A stretch of 9,508 bases of DNA from Verrucomicrobiia bacterium (lineage in GTDB: Bacteria; Verrucomicrobiota; Verrucomicrobiia; Limisphaerales; Palsa-1400), in the NCBI GenBank assembly GCA_025934545.1, contig JAICXV010000040.1:1-9508 (forward strand), written 5' to 3'. Below, in pieces: positions 1-6,721 of this stretch (the first letter of the stretch is position 1; each line of letters begins with the position of its first letter). The position numbers and the translations under genes are program-made. The notes under the pieces are model-generated. The model did no database searches. It was not told where the DNA came from and saw nothing but the letters and a program-made list of their open reading frames with translations.

Positions 1-1131
1 AACTTTGAGCTGTTCATTGCGCGCCGCTATTTGCGGTCGCACCGCAAGGAGAAGGTGATCTCGGTCATCACCGCGATCTCGGTGCTCGGGGTGGCGGCCG
101 GCGTGATGGCCCTGGTAATCGCCCTGGCCGTCACCAACGGGTTCCGCAACACCCTGCAGCGTAATCTGCTCGGTGCGATGGCGCACATCAACGTGCTCGA
201 GAAAGAGCCCGGGCCCGGCATTCCCGATTGGCAGGGCATGACCAGTCCTGAAATGGTCGATGCGTGCGCCAACGGCGATCTCGACTTGCTCTATTCTATC
301 GGTGGAAATTTCCTTCGCACTTTGCCGGATCCAAATTATGTGACGCGTGCACTTGCGAATGTTCCAATGCGTGTGCACCAGGACATCATCGTCTGCGATC
401 AAATGCTGATCGAACCTAAGGACGAAGTTATTCTGCTGCCTGCCAAGACGCGTTACGAACAAGATGATGGCGGCATCGAGACGACGACCGAGCGGCGTGT
501 CGCTTTTAGCCCCGAAATTCCGAGACAAGTCGGAGAAGCGAAAGCCGAGTGGAAGATCCTGCGCGAACTCGCCGCCGCGGTTTATCCGGAGCGCGCGCAT
601 CTATTGAAATGCGAAACTGGTTGGGCCATGCGCGAAGAAATTGCGGATATCGTTCCAATCTACGATGGCATCCAGAAGCTGCGCAAAACAGGCGACGCGA
701 TTCAATACTCCGGACGACATCTTTGCGCGGATTGGAAATTCCCTACCGTCGACGGCAAAGCGCACTTTAAAGCCGTTTCGTTGCCAAACATTGCAAAAGC
801 CGCTGGTGTTTTTGAGATCAGCACACGTCGTGGCAAACAATTCAATACGTTGATTTACCACGAAACATGCTCGATCACCGGCGCGGAACGCGATGCGATT
901 TTCATGAGCGCAGAAGATGCAGCAAAGCTCGACGTCCGACAAAACGACCGCATCGCTCTGGTGAACAACATTGGCAGATACGAAGGTCGCGTGTTCATTG
1001 CGCCGATTGCCCGCGGCAATCTGCAAGTGCACTGGCCCGAAGGCAACGTCATCATCCGTCGCGGCAACTATGATTCGGTCGGCGGTGTGCCGGATTATAA
1101 CGCGCAGGCGCGCGTGGAAAAACTTTGTTAA
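1..1131 (+). CDS. Chimeric frame: LolC/LolE-like permease N-terminus joined to C-terminal part of an FdhA/YdeP-like molybdopterin oxidoreductase (5' partial)
   Basis: The frame is open at the left edge (376 codons then TAA); reading from nt 1 gives NFELFIARRYLRSHRKEK, the usual start of LolC/LolE-type permeases of lipoprotein or ABC export, so the true start probably lies just upstream and the TTG at 31 is not it. Residues about 18-48 form the first membrane helix, followed by NGFRNTLQRNLLGAMAHINV, typical of this family. From about residue 80 the protein changes to a molybdopterin oxidoreductase: PEMVDA, LLYSIGGNFLRTLPDP, LLPAKTRYEQ, ETTTERRVAFSPEI, then a C-terminal dinucleotide-binding-type domain (about residues 280-370) with RGNLQVHWPEGN and GGVPDYNA. 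The N-terminal catalytic half of the oxidoreductase and the remaining three helices and periplasmic domain of the permease are missing. Neither function is likely from this frame as it stands. Base composition changes at the join. The identification of both halves is firm; whether the join is real is not. Confidence 0.85.
   Translation, partial: NFELFIARRYLRSHRKEKVISVITAISVLGVAAGVMALVIALAVTNGFRNTLQRNLLGAMAHINVLEKEPGPGIPDWQGMTSPEMVDACANGDLDLLYSIGGNFLRTLPDPNYVTRALANVPMRVHQDIIVCDQMLIEPKDEVILLPAKTRYEQDDGGIETTTERRVAFSPEIPRQVGEAKAEWKILRELAAAVYPERAHLLKCETGWAMREEIADIVPIYDGIQKLRKTGDAIQYSGRHLCADWKFPTVDGKAHFKAVSLPNIAKAAGVFEISTRRGKQFNTLIYHETCSITGAERDAIFMSAEDAAKLDVRQNDRIALVNNIGRYEGRVFIAPIARGNLQVHWPEGNVIIRRGNYDSVGGVPDYNAQARVEKLC
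225..255 (+). other. Composition and homology breakpoint inside the chimeric frame
   Basis: Permease-like sequence ends around GPGIPDW (to nt 231) and oxidoreductase-like sequence begins around TSPEMVDA (from nt 241). By hand count nt 1-240 are 152/240 G+C (63%) and nt 241-420 are 91/180 (51%), the latter close to the look of the rest of the window. There is no visible insertion sequence, terminal repeat or target duplication here. The exact base of the join cannot be fixed without homologues. Confidence 0.7.
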
Positions 1132-1192
1132 TAAAATTTTGTAGCACAGGTTTCCGCGAAGTGTTACAAACGCGCAACAACCAAAGGCGCGC

Positions 1193-1729
1193 GTGACCAA
1201 CATCGTTTACTTCGATATCGAAACCCAAAAGTCAGCAGCCGAAGTCGGCGGATGGGACAAAATTCGCGACATGCGCATGAGCATCGGCGTCACCTATAGC
1301 ACGGCACGCGGCGATTACAAAATCTACGGTGAAGGACAAGTCAACGAACTGATCGATGAGCTGCGCCGCGCGGACCTGGTCATCGGTTTTAACAGCGAGC
1401 GCTTTGATTTCGCTGTCCTGCAAGGCCACAACCCGTTCTTCGATTACGAACAAATTCCCAGTCTCGACCTGATGCTGGATTTGCAGAAGACATTGCAACA
1501 CCGGTTGTCGCTCGACTCCATCGCGAACGCTACGCTGGGCGTCGAAAAAACCAGCGAAGGCATGCAGGCCATTCATTGGTATAAGGAAGGCAAGTTATTG
1601 GACATCGCTGAATACTGTTGTTACGACGTGAAGATCACGCGGATGGTCCACGAATACGGGCGAATGCAGAAGCAACTTTTCTACACGAATCGGTTCGGGA
1701 AAAAGATGAGTGTTGCCGTGAACTGGTGA
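1193..1729 (+). CDS. Predicted DEDDy-type 3'-5' exonuclease (ribonuclease H-like domain protein)
   Basis: This 178-residue protein is almost entirely one RNase H-like exonuclease fold. The three DEDD exonuclease motifs are all present: Exo I as D8-I-E10, Exo II as GFNSERFD with N67 and D72, and Exo III as Y141-CCY-D145, which makes it the DEDDy subtype using two metal ions. The segments SLDSIANATLG and GKLLDIAEYCCYDV match the predicted YprB/RNase_H_2-like exonucleases that often stand alone or are fused to helicases. It has no helicase, zinc-finger or polymerase part. The start is GTG at 1193, chosen because it places the D-I-E strand right at the N-terminus; AAAGG lies 5 nt upstream as a weak ribosome site. 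It follows the chimeric frame by 61 nt and converges on the tRNA. The substrate (DNA or RNA) is not shown by the sequence; a repair or RNA-processing role is inference. Confidence 0.85.
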   Translation: MTNIVYFDIETQKSAAEVGGWDKIRDMRMSIGVTYSTARGDYKIYGEGQVNELIDELRRADLVIGFNSERFDFAVLQGHNPFFDYEQIPSLDLMLDLQKTLQHRLSLDSIANATLGVEKTSEGMQAIHWYKEGKLLDIAEYCCYDVKITRMVHEYGRMQKQLFYTNRFGKKMSVAVNW

Positions 1730-1733
1730 GAGG

Positions 1734-1818
1734 TGGTGCCCACGACAGGACTTGAACCTGTACGATGTTACTCACTAGAACCTGAATCTAGCGCGTCTGC
1801 CAATTCCGCCACGTGGGC
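1734..1818 (-). tRNA. tRNA-Leu (anticodon CAG)
   Basis: On the minus strand the 7-bp acceptor stem is GCCCACG (1818-1812) with CGTGGGC (1744-1738), followed by discriminator A (1737) and an encoded CCA (1736-1734). The D-arm region reads GCGGAATTGGCAGACGC, as in leucine tRNAs. The anticodon stem CTAGA/TCTAG encloses the loop TTCAGGT, giving anticodon CAG, which reads CUG. The T arm is ACAGG-TTCAAGT-CCTGT. The variable region (TGAGTAACATCGT) is long enough for a class II tRNA, but its stem is weak: only G-C and A-T pairs plus a possible T-G. Total length with CCA is 85 nt. The gene lies 58 nt after the DUF1501 gene on the same strand and 4 nt from the stop of the convergent exonuclease gene. 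Confidence 0.97.
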
Positions 1819-1836
1819 TTCACGTAACCGCAAACC

Positions 1837-1864
1837 AATATCACAAAAAACGCACGTGGCGCAA
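1837..1864 (-). promoter_or_regulatory. Possible sigma-70-like promoter for tRNA-Leu
   Basis: On the minus strand TTGCGC (1864-1859) and GATATT (1842-1837) are separated by 16 nt and lie about 19 nt upstream of the tRNA 5' end. Both boxes are imperfect matches to the consensus. The location between the DUF1501 stop and the tRNA is suitable, but readthrough from the DUF1501 operon is an equal alternative because no convincing terminator is visible between them. Confidence 0.3.
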
Positions 1865-1876
1865 GCGCGCAGTTCC

Positions 1877-3349
1877 CTACGCGATCAGTTCCGGAACGAC
1901 TCGTGCGGGTTCTACTCCACTAAGCCGAACGTCCAAACCCTGCGAACGGAATGTGAAGCGTTCGTGGTCCATGCCCAGCAGTTTTAACACCGTTGCATGG
2001 AAGTCGTGAACGCTGACCGGGTCTTTGAGGATATTGTATGAGAAATCGTCGGTTTCACCGAAGACTGTGCCGGGACGCGAACCGCCGCCGGCCATCCACA
2101 TGGTGAAACAGCGCGGATGATGGTCGCGGCCATAGTTGTCTTTGCTAAGGCCGCCTTGCGAATAAATCGTGCGACCGAATTCGCCGCCCCAAATGACGAG
2201 AGTGCTTTCAAGCAGGCCGCGTTGTTTTAAATCCTGGATCAATCCGTAGCAGGCTTGGTCGACGTCTTTACATTGCATCGGCAACCGACCGGCGACATTG
2301 GCGTGTGTGTCCCAATTGTTATGGTAGATCTGCACGAAACGAACGCCGCGTTCGACCATGCGACGAGCCAGGACGGCGCTGTTGGCGAAGGTCCCGGGCT
2401 TTTTTGCGTCGTCGCCGTAAAGAGTGAACGTGGATTCAGGTTCGGTTTTGAAATTCGTCAATTCGGGCACGCTCGATTGCATGCGGAATGCCATTTCGTA
2501 TTGCTGAATTCGTGTGTGCGTTTCAGGGTCGCCGACTAATTTGTAGTTGAGCTCGTTGAGTTGCCTGAGGCCGTCGAGCGTTTTGCGACGAACATCGGAC
2601 GACACGCCCGGCGGATTGTTAACGAACAAAATTGGATCGCCACTGGAACGGAATGAGACGCCAGCATGTTCACCGGGCAGACAGCCCGCTGACCAAAGGC
2701 GGCCAGAGATCGCCTGAATTTGCTCGGTATTGCTCGGTTGAGCCACGAGAACGACGAACGTTGGCAAATTATTGTTCATCGAGCCTAGGCCGTACGAAAC
2801 CCACGAACCAAAACTGGGCCGGCCAGTAATCTGGTTGCCGGTCTGCATATAGCAAATCGCTGGCTCGTGGTTGATGGCATCGGTGTGCATCGATCGGATG
2901 AAGCACATTTCGTCAACCATCTTTGCCGTCCACGGCAGCAGTTCACTCACCCACATGCCGGATTTGCCGTGTTGTTGAAATTTGTATTTCGATGGCGCGA
3001 TTGGAAAACGCGCCTGGCCGCTCGTCATCGTCGTAAGGCGTTGGCCCATGCGAACGGTTTCTGGCAAATCCTTGTCGTAATACGACTGCATGACCGGTTT
3101 GTAGTCATACAGATCCATTTGCGGCGGACCGCCGACCATGTGAAGGTAAATGACCTGTTTGGCTTTTGCCGGGAAGTGCGGGCCGATGGGCGAAAGCGCG
3201 GATCGTTTTTTGTCACCGGCGAAAACGAATTGCGGAGCGAGCAATCCCAGCGCGGCTGCGCCCATGAAACTTGCGCCACGACGGAAAAATTGGCGGCGCG
3301 TTTCGTAGCGAACATAGTCTTCAAACAAAGGATGGATTGGCGGGTTCAT
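1877..3349 (-). CDS. Tat-exported DUF1501 domain protein
   Basis: This 490-residue protein belongs to the DUF1501 family, which sits in the alkaline phosphatase/sulfatase-like fold clan and is abundant in Planctomycetota and Verrucomicrobiota. A twin-arginine signal lies at residues 17-44: T-R18-R19-QFFR, a hydrophobic stretch GAAALGLLAP, then cleavage after FVFA (about residue 44). The family's opening motif is HMVGGPPQMDLYDYKP (about 70-85); many members have GGPS here, so P replaces S. Later family motifs are VRFVQIYHNNWDTH, LVIWGGEFGRT, GRDHHPRCFTMWMAGGG and DPVSVHDFHATVLKLLGMD, rich in His and Asp that may hold metal. The length is full for the family. Its ATG overlaps the TGA of the upstream cytochrome-type gene by ATGA, so the two are probably translationally coupled. 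The biochemical activity of DUF1501 is not established; an exported hydrolase acting on sulfated or phosphorylated polymers is only a guess from the fold. Confidence 0.95.
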   Translation of the reverse strand: MNPPIHPLFEDYVRYETRRQFFRRGASFMGAAALGLLAPQFVFAGDKKRSALSPIGPHFPAKAKQVIYLHMVGGPPQMDLYDYKPVMQSYYDKDLPETVRMGQRLTTMTSGQARFPIAPSKYKFQQHGKSGMWVSELLPWTAKMVDEMCFIRSMHTDAINHEPAICYMQTGNQITGRPSFGSWVSYGLGSMNNNLPTFVVLVAQPSNTEQIQAISGRLWSAGCLPGEHAGVSFRSSGDPILFVNNPPGVSSDVRRKTLDGLRQLNELNYKLVGDPETHTRIQQYEMAFRMQSSVPELTNFKTEPESTFTLYGDDAKKPGTFANSAVLARRMVERGVRFVQIYHNNWDTHANVAGRLPMQCKDVDQACYGLIQDLKQRGLLESTLVIWGGEFGRTIYSQGGLSKDNYGRDHHPRCFTMWMAGGGSRPGTVFGETDDFSYNILKDPVSVHDFHATVLKLLGMDHERFTFRSQGLDVRLSGVEPARVVPELIA

Positions 3350-6300
3350 TTGTTCAGGACTTCGTCGAGGTTCATCATTTCGTTTGCGACCATGGTGTAG
3401 GCTGCCAACGTTGTTTTATCCACTTTCGGATCCGGTTTGGAATCGCCGACGGCGATGAGCGCTTCTGCATCTTTGGGCGCAGATTTATAATGAGCCAATA
3501 AATCTTTACACATCGATTCAGTGACCTTGCGTTCTTCGGGCTTCAACGAACGGTCCAGCAAACGTTCCGCGATAAAGTCTACGGCGTGTTCCTGCTTGGA
3601 TTGCTCGAGCGCGAGTTGCGCAAGGTTGCGGGCAGCCTCGACAAACTGTGGGTCGTCCAATGTAGCGAGCGCTTGCAACGGCGTGTCCGTTCGTTCACGT
3701 CGAACCGTACACGTTTCGCGGCTGGGCGCGTTGAAGATTTCCATGGACGCCGGCGGAGCGGTCCGCTTCCAGAATGTATATAAACTGCGACGATAAAGGT
3801 TTTCGCCGGAATCGCGTTTGTAATTACGCGTGTCGCTGCCGATCATCGCGACGGCCTCCCACACACCATCGGGTTGGTACGGCCTTACGCTAGGGCCGCC
3901 AATTTTTTCAACGAGCAGGCCACTCGTCGCGAGCGCATAATCGCGGATCATTTCGCCATCCATGCGAAAACGAGGGCCGTGCGCGAGCAGACGATTGTCG
4001 GGATCTTTGGAAAGTTTTTCGGGTGATTCAACAGCGGACTGGCGATAAGTCGCGCTCATTACGATTTGTTTTAAAAACCGTTTAACGTCCCAACCGTGCT
4101 CGCGAAAATCGACCGCAAGCCAGTCGAGAAGTTCCGGATGCGATGGCATTTCGCCGCTGACGCCGAGGTCGCCGACCGTCCGAACAATTCCGGTGCCAAA
4201 TATTTCCTGCCAAAAACGATTTACGGTAACACGCGCGGTCAGCGGATTCTCCGGCGCAACGAGCCACTTCGCGAGACCGAGACGGTTTTTCGGCCAATCT
4301 TTCGCCATCGGCGGAAGGGCTGACGGCGTCTCCGGTGTCACGCGATCTTTGCGCTTCGTGTATTCTCCGCGGGTCAGGACGTAAGCTTCAGGAGCGTTAG
4401 TGCGCTCATGCATCACGTGCGCTTCGGTCCCCCGTTTTTTAATTTCTTCTTCGCTCGCTTTTAATTTAGCAACGGCCTGGTTTAGCTCCTGGTATTTGGG
4501 GTCGAGTTGAGTGAGCCACGTGTCATAAATAGCAGTCTTGTCACTCTTACTGCGTTTGTCCGGAGCCACGGTCAACAAACGTTGCAAGCGAAGCCCCTGC
4601 CCCAAAGACACGACTTCGCTCTGCTTTAGCGCGCGCGTGTAAAAACGGATGTCTTGCAGGCCGGCCTTTTCGAGCGGCGAGGTCGTATTGCGTTGACCAA
4701 TGGAAAGCGGAACGGTTGTGCGCGATGTGCTCTTCAACGCATCCGCCGCGACCTCATTTTCCTGCGGCTCGCCGTCGATATAGAACTTCACGCCTGCGGC
4801 TTTCGTCGACCCATCGTAAGTCATGCAAAGGTGCGTCCAGCGATCTTTCTGAATCGCTTTCTTGCCGATGACTTTGTAAGCGTCCTCGGGCCATTTATGG
4901 ATCAAGTGCGATGACGGGCGTCCGCCTTCCAGACGAAAATCCCAGCCTCGAAAATCGTGCTGATCGTCCATGCGGGAAACGATCGTGCCCTCGAGTGACG
5001 TCGGATAAATCCACAGGCTGACCGCGAAGGGTTGGTCTTTATCAAAGTCGCCCGGCTCCTTCAAACGCGGCACGTTGGCACTCCTGGTCGAAAAAGCTTT
5101 TTCGCCAAGAACACCGGACTGCCACGCGGTGTTAGTGGCGAGAGCCAACGTGTTCGTGCGCCCTGCATATATATAAGTGATGATATTTGTATTTTCGCTG
5201 AGGGCCGCATGGAAAACAGGATCGTCGGTGGGTAGATCTTTTGCGAACACATCTGGCTTCACCGTCTCAAGCCACTTATTGAATTCGTCGCGGGCTGACT
5301 TGCGATGCTCATTAACTTTTGCCTCAGCATTTTCTGTGTCTTTACTCAACGCAGCCCAACGTTGGCGGTCTTCGGCTTTGGGAACGAAAATGGTCGGCGG
5401 CGTGTTCCGGATGTTCCCGTCCATCGCTTTCTGTGTCGTGTTATTGAAAAACGCACTCAGGGAATAGAAATCCTTTTGAGAAAAACGATCGAACTTATGG
5501 TCGTGACATACCGCACAACCGGCGGTCAGGCCCATGAATACTTGCGAAGTCGTTTCGGTTCGGTCCCGGGCATAGAGAACGAGGTATTCCTCATCGATGG
5601 CGCCGCCCTCGCTCGTGGTCATGTTGCACCGATTGAAACCTGTGGCGATTTGCTGATCGAGGGTTGGATTCGGTAATAGGTCGCCGGCAATTTGTTCGAC
5701 AGTAAATTGGTCAAACGGTTGATTCTTATTGAACGCGTTAATGACCCAATCGCGATATGACCAGATTTCGCGATAGAAATCCATGTGGATGCCGTGCGTA
5801 TCGGCGTAACGCGCGGCATCGAGCCAATAACGCGCGCGATGTTCGCCGTAACTTGGGAGCGAGAGCAAGTGGTCGACGTATTTCTCGTAGGCATCAGACG
5901 ATTTGTTTTTGAGAAATCCATCTAGATCGGCCGGTTTGGGCGGGAGACCAGTCAAATCGAGCGCGACGCGGCGAGCGAGCGTGCGACGGTCTGCTTCCGA
6001 ATTTGGTTTCAGCTTTTCTTTTTCCAAACGCGCGAGGATGAAGTTATCAATTGGATTTTTGACCCAGCGCTTGTCCTTCACTTCCGGTACGGCAGATTTT
6101 TGCGGTGCAATGTAGGACCAGTGCGGTTGATATTTTGCGCCGGCGGCAACCCATTGCTTCAACAATTCCTTTTGAGCAGCAGACAGAACCTTATGCGTTT
6201 TTTCCGGAGGCATCTGGTCTTCGTCCGTCGCATTCACGCGCCGGACCAATTCGCTTGCTTCTACCTTCGAAGGAACGATGGCAATCTTGCCGTCTTTGGC

Positions 6301-6504
6301 GGGCGCAGTCGCGTCCTCAAAGCGATCGAGGCGCAATCCGCCTTTGCGCGATGCGGAATCGGTGCCGTGACACGGAAAACAATTTTCGGAAAGGATCGGT
6401 CGAATGTCGCGATTGAACTCAATCGTTTTTGACGGCACGGGTGCCGCGTGATTTCTCACGACGCTCAAACCGAAAATGCAAATGAAAGCAATGCGCGCAA
6501 CCAT
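3346..6504 (-). CDS. PSD1-type protein: c-type cytochrome, DUF1549, LamG-like and DUF1553 domains
   Basis: This 1052-residue exported protein has a short Sec signal (residues 1 to about 20: VARIAFICIFGLSVV, ending NHAA). A planctomycete-type cytochrome c domain follows, with haem motif C42-FP-C45-H46 and a QMPP at 97-100 whose Met is a candidate distal ligand. DUF1549 spans about 145-360 (NPIDNFILARLE, DLTGLPP, WLDAARYADTHG) and contains a second motif, C330-AV-C333-H334-DHKFD. A LamG/concanavalin-like segment lies at about 480-640 (FAVSLWIYP, RWTHLCMTYDG, KFYIDGEP, LQDIRFYTRAL). DUF1553 spans about 740-1040 (NPLTARVTVNRFWQEIFG, GDLGVSGEMPSHPELLDWLA, SATYRQS). Domain order and length are normal for the family in PVC bacteria. 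It is first in an operon with the DUF1501 gene. Reaction and partner are unknown; the link to extracellular polysaccharide use in these phyla is established only as a genomic association. The start at 6504 is supported by the signal peptide; no Shine-Dalgarno is seen. Confidence 0.95.
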   Translation of the reverse strand: MVARIAFICIFGLSVVRNHAAPVPSKTIEFNRDIRPILSENCFPCHGTDSASRKGGLRLDRFEDATAPAKDGKIAIVPSKVEASELVRRVNATDEDQMPPEKTHKVLSAAQKELLKQWVAAGAKYQPHWSYIAPQKSAVPEVKDKRWVKNPIDNFILARLEKEKLKPNSEADRRTLARRVALDLTGLPPKPADLDGFLKNKSSDAYEKYVDHLLSLPSYGEHRARYWLDAARYADTHGIHMDFYREIWSYRDWVINAFNKNQPFDQFTVEQIAGDLLPNPTLDQQIATGFNRCNMTTSEGGAIDEEYLVLYARDRTETTSQVFMGLTAGCAVCHDHKFDRFSQKDFYSLSAFFNNTTQKAMDGNIRNTPPTIFVPKAEDRQRWAALSKDTENAEAKVNEHRKSARDEFNKWLETVKPDVFAKDLPTDDPVFHAALSENTNIITYIYAGRTNTLALATNTAWQSGVLGEKAFSTRSANVPRLKEPGDFDKDQPFAVSLWIYPTSLEGTIVSRMDDQHDFRGWDFRLEGGRPSSHLIHKWPEDAYKVIGKKAIQKDRWTHLCMTYDGSTKAAGVKFYIDGEPQENEVAADALKSTSRTTVPLSIGQRNTTSPLEKAGLQDIRFYTRALKQSEVVSLGQGLRLQRLLTVAPDKRSKSDKTAIYDTWLTQLDPKYQELNQAVAKLKASEEEIKKRGTEAHVMHERTNAPEAYVLTRGEYTKRKDRVTPETPSALPPMAKDWPKNRLGLAKWLVAPENPLTARVTVNRFWQEIFGTGIVRTVGDLGVSGEMPSHPELLDWLAVDFREHGWDVKRFLKQIVMSATYRQSAVESPEKLSKDPDNRLLAHGPRFRMDGEMIRDYALATSGLLVEKIGGPSVRPYQPDGVWEAVAMIGSDTRNYKRDSGENLYRRSLYTFWKRTAPPASMEIFNAPSRETCTVRRERTDTPLQALATLDDPQFVEAARNLAQLALEQSKQEHAVDFIAERLLDRSLKPEERKVTESMCKDLLAHYKSAPKDAEALIAVGDSKPDPKVDKTTLAAYTMVANEMMNLDEVLNK

Positions 6505-6513
6505 TGGGTCTGA

Positions 6514-6519
6514 ATTATA
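6514..6519 (-). promoter_or_regulatory. TATAAT -10 box of the PSD1-DUF1501 operon
   Basis: A perfect TATAAT on the minus strand ends only 9 nt before the PSD1 ATG (6504-6502). No good -35 hexamer is found at 16-18 nt; TTGAAG at 20 nt is the nearest. With initiation about 7 nt after the box, the mRNA leader would be only a few nucleotides long. This agrees with the lack of a Shine-Dalgarno sequence before the gene. Confidence 0.5.
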
Positions 6520-6562
6520 GACGAATGTTGCAAGAAAAGCTTCAAAGCAAATCGCGTCAAGA

Positions 6563-6574
6563 CTTTACATAAAG
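6563..6574. repeat. Small inverted repeat CTTTA-CA-TAAAG
   Basis: Two perfect 5-nt arms, CTTTA and TAAAG, flank a 2-nt centre. The loop is too short for an RNA hairpin, so if functional it would be a protein-binding dyad. It lies about 45 bp upstream of the TATAAT box of the PSD1 operon, an activator-like position. A chance occurrence is quite possible in a 217-bp spacer. Confidence 0.3.
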
Positions 6575-6640
6575 ACGAACAGAGAAGGATCAAGAGGCGG
6601 GGTTTAGAAACGGGCAATTGGCGGTTTAAAAATGGGACAT

Positions 6641-6659
6641 AGTTGACGTCAGAGTTGAC
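6641..6659. promoter_or_regulatory. Candidate operator: TGACGTCA palindrome within AGTTGAC direct repeats
   Basis: AGTTGAC occurs at 6641-6647 and again at 6653-6659, 12 bp apart. The perfect 8-bp palindrome TGACGTCA (6644-6651) overlaps the first copy. The second copy runs into TTGACA (6655-6660), a consensus -35 box facing the prepilin-like gene. A regulator bound here could act on either divergent unit. No known regulon motif is recognised. Confidence 0.35.
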
Positions 6660-6683
6660 AAAAGGCCCGATTTGCGCAATCGT
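6655..6683 (+). promoter_or_regulatory. Possible promoter of the prepilin-GH127 unit
   Basis: A perfect TTGACA (6655-6660) is followed after 17 nt by AATCGT (6678-6683), a poor -10 box with two or three matches to TATAAT. Initiation would give a leader of roughly 30 nt before the ATG at 6722. The -35 is convincing, the -10 is not, so an activator-dependent promoter or a chance match are both open. Confidence 0.3.
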
Positions 6684-6721
6684 TTGCGTCGATTCACAGT
6701 TTAACCTAAAAAAAGCTCAAA

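Noticed and set aside
31..33. TTG at nt 31 as the start of the first gene
   Set aside because: The preceding ten codons (NFELFIARRY) match the permease family's N-terminus, so the start lies upstream of the window.
601..1203. A 200-codon minus-strand frame opposite the molybdoenzyme fragment
   Set aside because: It lies antisense to a recognisable protein domain, has no family motifs, and is explained by codon structure of the plus-strand gene.
1845..1875. A GC-rich stretch followed by T6 on the minus strand after the DUF1501 stop, as a terminator
   Set aside because: The only stem is GCGC/GCGC of 4 bp, and it is separated from the T-run by 8 nt; this is too weak to call.
1733..1987. An 84-codon plus-strand frame beginning VPTTGLEPVRCYSLEP
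   Set aside because: It is the well-known spurious translation of the reverse complement of a tRNA gene, followed by antisense of the DUF1501 3' end.
6601..6660. The AATGGGACATAGTTGAC segment as a possible insertion-sequence end
   Set aside because: No second inverted copy, target duplication or transposase is found in the window.
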